Assembly: GCF_902150045.1 (NCBI RefSeq)
Contig: NZ_CABFVU010000001.1
Location: 806,001-870,000, forward strand
Origin: Chitinophaga polysaccharea
GTDB taxonomy: Bacteria > Bacteroidota > Bacteroidia > Chitinophagales > Chitinophagaceae
DNA length: 64,000 nt
Direction: 5' to 3'
Positions 20,292-29,000 of the stretch are shown here, piece after piece. The translations under genes were made by a program, and so were the position numbers. Numbering within the stretch: position 1 is the stretch's first letter; every line of letters starts with the position of its first letter. A model generated the notes under the pieces. The model was not told where the DNA came from. It made no database searches and saw nothing but the letters and a program-made list of their open reading frames with translations.

Positions 20292-20618
20292 TCTGTTTGT
20301 TGCAGAACCAATCATATAAATGATAGCATAGTTATGCTCGTGCTCTAAATCCATCTGGCGAAATCGGATTATAATATTTTCTCATTATGTATATACCTTG
20401 TATAAAATTGACCGGTTACTGTAAATACCGTTTTATAAAACGGAGAATATTGAATAATTCAATCAGTGCTCAAAAATTCATTAATAACATTCTGATTTAT
20501 TAAACTATTTTAATAAATATGTTGATCAAAATGCCTAACATTATATGTGTTCTGATCTTGGATGAAAAATGTAAGCTTTTAATTGTAACCCTTTAGCCCT
20601 ACATTCTAATTAATTACC
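20292..20618. other. A/T-rich non-coding stretch in the island
   Basis: Very A/T-rich, with no convincing gene. It presumably contains the promoter of the small frame at 20619 or of the oxidase. I see no clean TAnnTTTG box. Confidence 0.4.
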
Positions 20619-20864
20619 ATGAAACTGTTAATACATGGCATAAAATTTACATTTTCTGTCTTGTCCCTATTAGTGTTCCTAATCAATGGGGGTAAAAAGG
20701 ATAATTCTACTCCTACTACCGCGCTGAACCAGAAAGTAATCAATTTAAGGACGGAGCTGCAAAAGTTAAATATCGAGAGCAAATTAGCATCCCGATTCAA
20801 TGATATATTGAATATCAAATGGCGTCCTGACTGGGGTGGCGTTACAAAAAATGAGACTATATAA
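20619..20864 (+). CDS. Small exported peptide or decayed lipoprotein
   Basis: An 81-residue frame that starts with a signal-like region (MKLLIHGIKFTFSVLSLLVF). The cleavage region reads LINGGKKDNSTPTT. In Bacteroidota lipoproteins the same context usually reads CKKDN, so the lipid-attachment Cys appears replaced by Gly, one base away (GGT for TGT). The C-terminus, with WRPDWGG, looks like the start of a longer domain that has been cut short. It may be a decayed lipoprotein or a genuine short secreted peptide; it precedes the oxidase by 98 bp. Confidence 0.45.
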   Translation: MKLLIHGIKFTFSVLSLLVFLINGGKKDNSTPTTALNQKVINLRTELQKLNIESKLASRFNDILNIKWRPDWGGVTKNETI

Positions 20865-20962
20865 TGAAGGCAGGTCAAGTTAAACATTAAGCTCTCGTTT
20901 TTTGTGTTTCTATTTGTAAAAGCTCCGTTTTTTGATACTGCATTACAGTTAAATTCGAAAAC

Positions 20963-22567
20963 ATGAACAAAGAAAATAAAAACATGCCGGGAACTGACGA
21001 TGATGAAACCGTCGATATTGCGATTATTGGCGCCGGTATAGCGGGATGCTATACAAGTTATCGATTAAAGTCTGAAGATAGGCTGCTGAAAAGAGAGGGT
21101 CGACAAAAAATAGTTTTATACGAACAAGATGATTTTATTGGGGGTAGATTGAAATCTATAAAATTTGGCGAGCATTATATTGAACTAGGAGGAATGCGTT
21201 TTTTTGAGGAGATCCCAATACTATCAGATTTACTCAGACACCTGAATCTAACTTCGAAGGTAAAACAATTCGACTTCAGCTCGAATTGTAATTTAAGCTA
21301 TCTTAAGAAAAGGTCCGTAAGATTGGATGATTTTGAATTAATTAACACGCTTTACAGTTTGTCACCTGATGAGCAATCTACCTCTGCTGAGGGGCTTATT
21401 GAATTCGCTATTAAAAAACATTTCAATTGGTTCTATCCATTACATGATCATTATCATCAATGCTACAAAGAAAAGAATTGGGCTTTAGTCGATGAAGTTT
21501 CAAAACAATATGAAGATATAAAAAGTAAAACTAATTGGGAAGGAAATAGCATAGAATCTATCTCTTGGTTTCAATTTTTGAATGCATTTCTTTCAACAGA
21601 AGCCATTGCATTTATACAGGATATCGGTGGTTATGAAATCGTTAATTCGAATGGGAATGCGTCTTCATGGCTAGACAACATTTTTTACACTCCAAAAAAC
21701 GTACAATATAAATGCCTTTCCTCTGGTTTTAATAGTTTACCAGCTAAACTTTGTCGTGACTTTGTTAAGAATGGTGGAATACTAAAACTTAACTATAAAT
21801 TGATTGCAGTTAGCAAAAGTGATGATAAGTATTTACTTTCTTTTGAAAATGGGAAAGAAATTAAGCAAATTAGCACTCAATTTTTAATATTAACTGTGCC
21901 TAAACCAGCATTGGTAAAATTAATTGATAATACTTCTTTTAGCAAAAAAATTAATAAGAAAATATTTGAAAGCATTAAGAGTGTTAATGCTTTCAAACTC
22001 TTTTTAACCTATCCTTTCGCTTGGTGGGAAAAGGCCAGAGGTGACAAAGGCAGGGATACAACAGACCTTCCCATAAGACAATTCTACTATAATAAGTTTA
22101 ATGACAAATCTAGTACTCCGGCATTAATAATGGCGGCTTATTGTAATGGCCCTGACGTGATTTATTGGAACGATTTGATAAATGATACCAAACAAAGTTG
22201 TCTCGAAAAAAAAATGCCAAATAGTGAGGATTACTACATTAAAGAAGAACTAAAAAGAGTAGCTCATGTTTTTCTGACAGAAGCGATTGGTATTATGAAT
22301 GCCCCCTTGCCAATTGATGTGTTCTACGAGTTATGGCTCGAATCCCAAGGTCGTCCGGGCTGGCATGTTTGGGATAAAGGCTATTCATCGGAAAAATCTA
22401 TGGATTATATGAGGCAGCCTTTCCCAAAAGAGAAAGTTTATATAGTAGGTGAGAGTTGGGCAAAAGAACCGGGGTCAGTTCAAGGGGCTTTAGAAACTAG
22501 CGAAAAGATGTTGCAAAATAATTTAGGGCTTTCAAAGCCAAACTGGTTAAAAACGAAATTTATTTAA
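20963..22567 (+). CDS. Flavin-containing amine/L-amino-acid oxidase family protein
   Basis: A 534-residue FAD enzyme without a signal peptide. The dinucleotide-binding motif GAGIAG is at residues 23-28, followed by YEQDDFIGGRLKS and the IELGGMRFF segment shared by amine and L-amino-acid oxidases. The C-terminal FAD segment VYIVGESWAKEPGSVQGALE is also typical. Such enzymes oxidise amines or amino acids to imines and release hydrogen peroxide; tryptophan oxidases of indole alkaloid pathways belong to the same superfamily. Codon use is A/T-rich, unlike neighbours, suggesting transfer. An 18-bp gap links it to the next gene. Substrate unknown. Confidence 0.85.
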   Translation: MNKENKNMPGTDDDETVDIAIIGAGIAGCYTSYRLKSEDRLLKREGRQKIVLYEQDDFIGGRLKSIKFGEHYIELGGMRFFEEIPILSDLLRHLNLTSKVKQFDFSSNCNLSYLKKRSVRLDDFELINTLYSLSPDEQSTSAEGLIEFAIKKHFNWFYPLHDHYHQCYKEKNWALVDEVSKQYEDIKSKTNWEGNSIESISWFQFLNAFLSTEAIAFIQDIGGYEIVNSNGNASSWLDNIFYTPKNVQYKCLSSGFNSLPAKLCRDFVKNGGILKLNYKLIAVSKSDDKYLLSFENGKEIKQISTQFLILTVPKPALVKLIDNTSFSKKINKKIFESIKSVNAFKLFLTYPFAWWEKARGDKGRDTTDLPIRQFYYNKFNDKSSTPALIMAAYCNGPDVIYWNDLINDTKQSCLEKKMPNSEDYYIKEELKRVAHVFLTEAIGIMNAPLPIDVFYELWLESQGRPGWHVWDKGYSSEKSMDYMRQPFPKEKVYIVGESWAKEPGSVQGALETSEKMLQNNLGLSKPNWLKTKFI

Positions 22568-22585
22568 AACAATAAAATAAGATTT

Positions 22586-23278
22586 ATGTCAATTATCAGA
22601 AATCAAACCATAGAGAACCTACCCTTGTCAATTAATGGCCTTGAAGATTATTATCAGGATATTAGAGCACTTTTTAATTTTATAGAAATAAGATTTAGAG
22701 TAAAGGAGTATGGTGTTAATTTAGAAAGCGTATCAAAAAACACCTTTTTTTCAAATGACAGTGGGTACAAGCTTTCAGATGACAGTGACTATCCATTTTA
22801 TTTATGGACCCCATCCTGGTTAGGAAGGTTCTATGCTGATTTTTCATCGGTAAAAGATAGGACAGACGTTGTCAATACATCTATAAAACAAATCCCTATA
22901 ATCTCATTTATATGGATATGGCATGGTTCGGGAGATGCGTATGTAAAAGATACTAATTCTCCCGAATGTTGGGTAGGCGTAGCTGACCCCATTCTGGGCG
23001 ACTCGGATAAAAGCATCTATGAAATAGCTGATATGATATTCAAGCATTTTCGCTTTGAAACCACTAAGATAAGTCAGTTTGAAGGTTGGTTTGATGGAAA
23101 ATTCCATCCAAATACCATCGGCAATGAAATGAATGGTACATGGCAAATGAAACGAATTCCGCTAAAGGAACTGAATACATTTTTTGAGGTAGAACGGATG
23201 ATAATCAAACCTTTAAGTCAAAAATATTTAGAATTATGTCTAAAAAATCAACCTCATAAATTTACGGCAAACATATAA
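22586..23278 (+). CDS. Unknown protein co-transcribed with the flavin oxidase
   Basis: A 230-residue protein, no signal peptide, rich in aromatic residues (FIWIWHGSGDAYVKD; FEGWFDGKFHPN; WQMKRIPL). It starts 18 bp after the oxidase stop, so the two are almost certainly one transcript. I do not recognise the family. It may modify, bind or use the oxidase product, or be immunity to it, but nothing in the sequence decides this. A direct repeat begins right after its stop. Confidence 0.65.
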   Translation: MSIIRNQTIENLPLSINGLEDYYQDIRALFNFIEIRFRVKEYGVNLESVSKNTFFSNDSGYKLSDDSDYPFYLWTPSWLGRFYADFSSVKDRTDVVNTSIKQIPIISFIWIWHGSGDAYVKDTNSPECWVGVADPILGDSDKSIYEIADMIFKHFRFETTKISQFEGWFDGKFHPNTIGNEMNGTWQMKRIPLKELNTFFEVERMIIKPLSQKYLELCLKNQPHKFTANI

Positions 23279-23543
23279 AAAAAATGCATCATTCAACCCG
23301 TATTTGTTCGATTTGCTAATTGTAATTCCCGAAAAATTATAGTTGATCAGGCCGCAGAAAAATTTACAAGAGCACTGACATTTGAAGATCCATCATTCCT
23401 CTATCAAAAAAACATTTCATTGATTTGGTTGAACCCTCGAAATTATATTGCGAAGGCTGAGCTAATAGTTCATTGAGAGGAAACGGTAGTATTAAATCCT
23501 TTGTGTAAATAAATGTAAGTAACTGTATTAGGGGGATAAACCA

Positions 23544-23598
23544 CCCGGGCAGGTGGAGCGAAGCGTAGCGGAGCCTCACTTCGCTCCACCTGCCCGGG
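23544..23598. repeat. 20-bp perfect inverted repeat in the IS leader
   Basis: CCCGGGCAGGTGGAGCGAAG (23544-23563) and its exact complement (23579-23598), with a 15-nt loop. It is G/C-rich and lies 50 bp before the transposase start. Stem-loops at this place in several IS families block expression from outside promoters; that role here is inferred. Confidence 0.9.
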
Positions 23599-23648
23599 GA
23601 CGGCGGCAAAATGTGCCCCGTTTTTTTTACCTTTAAATACAGTTTTTT

Positions 23649-24857
23649 ATGGACGAACAACAATCACAACTCCCGAAGGACTTTTTCAAACAGTTCAAAA
23701 GCAAGGAAGAATTCAATTCTTTTTTCAACAGCCTGTATAAGCAGGGCGTGGAAGAGATGCTCAAAGGTGAACTGGACGAGCATCTGGGCTACGAGAAGCA
23801 CGCCCCGGAAGGCCGTAATTCCGGCAACAGCCGCAATGGTTCCTACAAGAAGAAGGTCAAAACCGATTCGCTGGGCGATATGGTGCTCAACATTCCCCGG
23901 GATCGCAACAGCGAGTTTGAGCCCCAGTTGATCCCTAAGGGCCAGCGCATGAGCGATAAATTGGAAGAAGCCATTATCGGCATGTATAGTCGAGGTATGA
24001 CCAACTCCGATATCAGTGAGCAGGTAAAGGAGGTCTATGGCGTAGACGTCAGTGAAGGCACCATCACCAATGTTACCAACCGGGTGATCGAGCTAGTCAA
24101 GGAATGGCAGAACCGGCCCCTGGAGCCCTTATACTACGTTGTTTGGATGGACGGCATCGTGCTGAAGGTGAAGCAAAACGGTAAGTATATCAACAAGTGT
24201 ATTTACCTGGTCATCGGCCTTAAAAAGGACGGTCTCAAGGAAGTGCTGGGGATGTGGATGGCAGAGACCGAATCGGCCTCTTTCTGGATGGCGGTTCTAA
24301 CGGACCTGAAGGCCCGTGGAGTAGAGGATATCCTGATCGCCTGTACGGACAATCTCAAGGGCTTTACAGACGCCATTAGGGGCGTTTTTCCGGACACCGT
24401 TACCCAACTGTGTATTGTCCATCAGATCCGCAATAGCTGCAAATATGTGGTCTGGAAGGATCGGAAGGAGTTTTGTGCTGACCTGAAGGAGGTCTATGCC
24501 GCTCCCAATAAGGAGGCCGCCGAACATGCCCTGGAAGGCTTTGCCAAAAAGTGGGAACAAAAGTACAAGCATGCTATCCTGTCCTGGCGCAATAACTGGG
24601 ACAACCTGACCAGCTATTTTGCCTTCCCCCTGGAGATTCGTAAAATCATCTACACAACCAATACTATCGAAAATGTGAACCGGGGGATTCGGAAGTATGT
24701 CAAAACCAAGGTTCAGTTTACCGATGATATGGCTGCCCAGAAGGCGGTCTACCTGGCCCTGATGAATATTCAAAAAAAGTGGAATGCGCCCTTGCACAAT
24801 TGGGGGTTCTTACTACATCAATTTGTTACTATCTTTGAAAACAGATGCCGCGTCTAA
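23649..24857 (+). CDS. IS256 (Mutator-type) transposase
   Basis: A 402-residue, full-length DDE transposase. The catalytic residues are visible in the expected order: Asp in VVWMDGIVLKVK, Asp in ACTDNLKGFTDAI, and Glu in TTNTIENVNRGIRKY. The Cys/His segment TQLCIVHQIRNS is also typical. The reading frame is unbroken and the ends of the IS are intact, so the element may still be active. Confidence 0.96.
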   Translation: MDEQQSQLPKDFFKQFKSKEEFNSFFNSLYKQGVEEMLKGELDEHLGYEKHAPEGRNSGNSRNGSYKKKVKTDSLGDMVLNIPRDRNSEFEPQLIPKGQRMSDKLEEAIIGMYSRGMTNSDISEQVKEVYGVDVSEGTITNVTNRVIELVKEWQNRPLEPLYYVVWMDGIVLKVKQNGKYINKCIYLVIGLKKDGLKEVLGMWMAETESASFWMAVLTDLKARGVEDILIACTDNLKGFTDAIRGVFPDTVTQLCIVHQIRNSCKYVVWKDRKEFCADLKEVYAAPNKEAAEHALEGFAKKWEQKYKHAILSWRNNWDNLTSYFAFPLEIRKIIYTTNTIENVNRGIRKYVKTKVQFTDDMAAQKAVYLALMNIQKKWNAPLHNWGFLLHQFVTIFENRCRV

Positions 24858-24912
24858 TGCCAGTTACTTCTGATTTACACAAACTATTTTATACTCTCGA
24901 GGAAACGGAAGT

Positions 24913-24947
24913 ATAAGCCCAAGTTATAGTGCCTGGGCTTATATTTT
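24913..24947 (+). terminator. Hairpin terminator downstream of the IS
   Basis: A 9-bp stem ATAAGCCCA/TGGGCTTAT with a 12-nt loop, followed by ATTTTTC. It belongs to the direct repeat and probably ended the gene whose 3' end is duplicated. Confidence 0.65.
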
Positions 24948-25014
24948 TCAACCGTCCGTAGTATTATTTGAGCTTCCGGAATACTACCCCGTATTTATCC
25001 TTGCTGCAACCGCC

Positions 25015-25389
25015 TTGCTCCCCACAAAAAATATTTCCGTACCTTCCTTCTATGACATGCTCCCGGATACTCCTCCCCTTCCTACTCTTTCTGTCTCTAC
25101 ACTCAAAGTATCCCTCCGAGCAAATACATCTTGCCAGAATGAGGTAATACTTGTAACGTCCGAAGGAGAGTTATTTTTTAAATCAGTGAGGGAGGAGCTC
25201 TTGTATTCTGTTGATTGGATGATCTGCTATTTGTTGCAGCACATCTTTAAGCCAGCTGTAAGGCTCTATGCCATGCATTTTGCAGGTATGACCGAAACTA
25301 TTTTTTCAAACCTAGGACTGGAGCTGAATTGCAATAAAATAAAACAACTATACGCCAAATGCCTCAATATTGGATCGATGCGCGCTTAA
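25015..25389 (+). CDS. Hypothetical frame at the right island end
   Basis: A 124-residue frame that reads outward. Its last 31 residues match the frame at 19803-20129 because both lie in the terminal inverted repeat. The first 90 residues look unnatural (Ser/Pro/Leu-rich, no recognisable fold). It may be a chance frame joined to a real C-terminal fragment. Confidence 0.25.
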   Translation: MLPTKNISVPSFYDMLPDTPPLPTLSVSTLKVSLRANTSCQNEVILVTSEGELFFKSVREELLYSVDWMICYLLQHIFKPAVRLYAMHFAGMTETIFSNLGLELNCNKIKQLYAKCLNIGSMRA

Positions 25390-25529
25390 ATAACTACCGA
25401 ACTATTGATTAATAATAAAGGGAGATATGAGCGGTATATTGCTCTTATCTCCCTTAACTATTCTTATAAAAATCTAAAAAAATAAAATCAGACGAATCAT
25501 CAAAATCAGTGCACCAAGACAAATTCGGC
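25289..25529. repeat. Right terminal inverted repeat of the island (palindrome family, copy C)
   Basis: Inverted copy of 19663-19903, about 97% identical. Ends with the reversed GCCGAATTTGTCTTGGTGCA. The core lies at 25420-25453. It ends 37 bp before the SdpI-like gene. Confidence 0.85.
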
Positions 25530-25566
25530 TTTTTTGCGTAACTTATGGTAATCAAAACCCCGGACC

Positions 25567-25950
25567 ATGTGGTTACGCTTCTTTCATTCCACTTACTGCA
25601 ACGCGGCTATTTTTGCAGGCATACTGTTCTATCTCATGGGTTATTTCATACACCGCTTTCCTCCTAAAAGCACAAAATCATGGTATGGTTACCGTAGCGT
25701 ATTATCTACCAAAACACCGGAAATGTGGCGCTCTGCCAATGAATATGCAGCCTATATTTCACGGCGTGTAGGCGTTGTGCTCCTGCTCACCGGCGTGGCA
25801 TGCGCACTTATTTTTGAGAGCCAGTCGGATTGGTTCTGGTATATCACCGTGGGGGCTGTGGTAGCCGGTACCATGTACCTGGTTGGTGATACCGAATGGG
25901 AATTAACCCGGCATTTCGATAAAGACGGCAAGCGTATTCTCCCTGAATAA
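25567..25950 (+). CDS. SdpI-family membrane protein
   Basis: A 127-residue protein with three membrane segments (about residues 12-29, 66-84 and 90-107). The SdpI-family motif is visible as SWYGYRSVLSTKTPEMWRSANEYA. In Bacillus subtilis SdpI gives immunity to the SdpC toxin; single-domain homologues in Bacteroidota have no proven role. No toxin gene is next to it. It sits just outside the island's right end. Confidence 0.82.
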   Translation: MWLRFFHSTYCNAAIFAGILFYLMGYFIHRFPPKSTKSWYGYRSVLSTKTPEMWRSANEYAAYISRRVGVVLLLTGVACALIFESQSDWFWYITVGAVVAGTMYLVGDTEWELTRHFDKDGKRILPE

Positions 25951-25954
25951 AGCA

Positions 25955-25984
25955 AAGAAGGCGCTGCTTTCGCAACGCCTTCTT
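25955..25984. terminator. Hairpin between convergent genes
   Basis: AAGAAGGCG (25955-25963) pairs with CGCCTTCTT (25976-25984). It lies between the SdpI-like gene and the convergent RND pump gene. T-runs are weak, so it is a probable but not ideal bidirectional terminator. Confidence 0.65.
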
Positions 25985-26015
25985 GTGTATGTACAATTAT
26001 AAACCCTGCTGATTA

Positions 26016-29000
26016 TTACAGTCTGCCTTGCACATCGTGCTCTGGCACTGCCTGGTAGCTCTCTTTCATTTTACGGAGCTTTTCCTTACCGTAAGCCAAA
26101 CGGGTAATCACCACGTACAGCACCGGCACAATAAAGATGGCCAGGAATGTAGCGGTGAACATACCGCCCAATACTGTCCAGCCCATCGTTTTACGCGCTT
26201 CCGCACCTGCACCGGAAGAAAATACCAGTGGCAGGATACCCAGCAGGAAGGCCAGCGATGTCATGATAATGGGGCGTAAACGCAGCTTCGCTGCTTCCAC
26301 TGCCGCCGTTACCAGGTCCATCCCCTTATCCACCCGCTCTTTTGCAAACTCCACGATGAGGATCGCATTCTTGGCCGACAAACCAATCAGTGTAATTAAC
26401 CCGATCTGTGCATATACGTTGTTGCTCAGCTTAGGCAGGAAGGTAAGCACCGTAATGGCCCCAAAGGCGCCGATAGGCACCGCCAGGAGCACGGAGAACG
26501 GAACAGACCAGCTTTCGTATAATGCGGCCAGGAAGAGGAATACAAAGATGATAGACAAGGCGAAAATATATATGGTTTTGGATCCCGACAACAGCTCTTC
26601 ACGGCTCAAACCCGAGAACTCATAACCATATCCTTCCGGCAGCGTTTGCGCCGCCACTTCCTTCAGTGCATTGATGGCATCACCACTACTGTATCCCGGA
26701 GCCGGGTTACCGTTTATTTCCGCAGAACGGAACAGGTTATAGTGGGAAATCACCGGGGCGCTTTCTATTACCTTATAGGAAGTAAGAGCGCTTAACGGCA
26801 CCATAGAACCCGCGCTGTTGCGTACAAACAGCTGGCTAAGGTTTTTGATATCACCGCGGTAAGTGGAATCCGCCTGCGTTACCACGCGGAAGTTACGGCC
26901 ATAAATGGTGAAGTCGTTGATATAGGCGCTACCCATATATGTTTGTAATGCAGTAGCAATATCGGAGATCTTCACGCCCATTTTCTTCGCCTTTTCACGG
27001 TCAATATCCAGCTGGTAGCCGGGTGTGCGTGCGGTGAAGAAAGAGAACGCCTTCGCTATTTCCGGGCGCTTGTTGGCAGCAGCCAGGAAGTTCTGCAACA
27101 CGCCTTCAAATGCCTTTACTTCACCGGCGCCCTTTTGTTCCAGTATAAAGGAGAACCCTGCTGTGGAACCCAGGCCCGGAATGGCCGGCGGTGGAATTAC
27201 CACCACATTGGCTTCTTTGTATTTCGACAATTTCTTCTGCAGCGTGGCCACAAGCCCGAACACCTGCAGGGAATCCGGCTTACGTTCATCCCATGGTTTC
27301 AGCTGGCAGAAGATAGTAGCACTGTTCGATTTAGTAGCAAAGTTTACCACGTTCAATCCTCCGAGCGCAGCATAGTGGGCAATACCTTCCGTATTATCCA
27401 GGTCTTTCATCATTTGCTGCATTACGGCCAGGGTGCGCTCTGTTGAAGAAGACTCCGGCAAATCGAACGTAATGTAGATACGGCCTTCATCTTCCGTTGG
27501 TATAAAACCTGTTGGCTTGCTCTTGAACAACATCATGGTACCTACAAAAATGCAGACCAGGATCACTATCACAAAGCGGAAGTAACGGATACTCTTTTTC
27601 ACGCCCACAGAATAGCGGGAAGTAGTATGCCCAAACCAGCGGTTGAATTTAAAGAAGAACTTGTTCAGCCCTTTCGAATCTTTGTCCAGGTGCATGGGTT
27701 TCAGCAGGAGGATACACAATGCCGGTGTTAATGACAACGCCACAAATGCGGAGATCATTACAGAGATGGCAATAGTGATCGCAAACTGCTGATAAAGCCG
27801 GCCTACGATACCTGGTATAAATCCTACCGGTACAAACACCGCTGCAAGGATCAGCGCAATCGCAATCACCGGTCCGGATATTTCCTTCATGGCCATTGCG
27901 GTAGCATCCCTGGGCGACATCTTCTCATGGTCTATATTATGCTGCACCGCTTCCACCACCACAATGGCGTCATCCACCACGATACCGATTGCCAGTACGA
28001 AACCGAACAGGGTAAGCGTGTTGATGGTAAATCCAAGTGGTATAAAGAAGATGAAGGTAGCGATAATGGATACCGGGATAGCCAGTACCGGGATCAGCGT
28101 AGCGCGCCAGCTCTGCAGGAACAGGAATACTACGATCACCACCAGGATCAGCGCTTCCACAATAGTATGCACCACCTCTTCTATAGATACTTTTACTACG
28201 GAAATGGATTCAAAAGGCACTACGTATTCCACATCGTTGGGGAATTGCTTCTTCAGCTCTTCCATGGCAGCTGTCACATTTTTGGCAGTTTCAATCGCGT
28301 TACTTCCCGGCGCCTGGTATACAAGCAGGTAGGCAGCACGTTTACCATCAACGAAGTTGTTACCGGAGTAGTTAAATTTACCTAACTGTACACGGGCCAC
28401 ATCTTTCAGGTATACCAGCGATCCGTCTGAAGGACGGGTTTTAACAATGATATTTCCAAATTCTTCCGGGGTGGATAAACGTCCTTTTGTGAAGATGTTG
28501 TACTCAAATGTTTGCCCTGCCTGCTGCGGCGGCGCGCCTACAGAGCCAGCGGTGATCTGCGCGTTCTGCTCTGCCAGCGCTGCGCGGATATCATCGGCGG
28601 TTACGCCCATTTCAGCGAGCTTGTCGGGTTTCAGCCAGATACGCATACTGAAATCATCCGCACGGGTGAAGATATCGCCCACCCCTTTTGCCCTCAGCAA
28701 TGCATCTTTTACATATACGTTGGTATAGTTATCCAGGAAGGTGATATCGTGTGTGCCTTTAGGTGAGTACAGTGCCACCAGCATGAGGATACTGGGGTTA
28801 CGCTTTCTAACGGTGAGCCCTAAACGCTGTACTTCCTGTGGCAGGGTAGGCTGCGCAATTCCCACACGGTTCTGCACATCCAGCGCGGCAATATTGATGT
28901 CGGTACCCACTTCAAAGTTTACCGTCATGCTCATCTGCCCGCTGCTGGTGTTGTTCGTGTTGATATAGGTCATGCCCGGCGTACCGTTCACCTGCACTTC

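Larger units (their letters stand above)
23485..24898 (+). mobile_element. Complete IS256-family insertion sequence (about 1414 bp)
   Basis: Terminal inverted repeats of 26 bp (left GGTAGTATTAAATCC..., right end read inward GAGAGTATAAAATAG...) agree at about 20 positions and share TTTGTGTAAAT. Both ends are flanked by the 8-bp direct duplication GAGGAAAC (23477-23484 and 24899-24906). The element holds one intact transposase gene and a strong hairpin upstream of it. The target lies inside the right direct repeat of the island, so it arrived last. Confidence 0.9.
23284..24934 (+). repeat. Right direct repeat of the island, interrupted by the IS
   Basis: Parts 23284-23484 and 24907-24934 together match 20063-20291. 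The IS256-family element sits between them with an 8-bp duplicated target. The 64-codon conserved frame ends in TGA at about 23476, before the IS. Just after the IS, ATAAGCCCA (24913-24921) and TGGGCTTAT (24934-24942) form a 9-bp hairpin followed by a T-run. Confidence 0.75.
19663..25529. mobile_element. 5.9-kb A/T-rich island bounded by 241-bp inverted repeats
   Basis: The ends 19663-19903 and 25289-25529 are inverted copies of 241 bp that I count to differ at about seven positions. The outermost 120 bp of each end is half of the palindromic repeat family seen elsewhere in the window (arm plus core). The interior 20.2-23.3 kb is clearly more A/T-rich than its surroundings. It holds two outward-reading short frames that share a C-terminus, a pair of direct repeats, a flavin oxidase with an unknown partner, and an IS256 element. 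No integrase of its own is visible, so how it moved is open. Confidence 0.75.

Noticed and set aside
23364..23663. Minus-strand frame of 99 codons across the direct repeat and IS end
   Set aside because: It crosses the IS boundary, so it can only be a chance frame made by the insertion.
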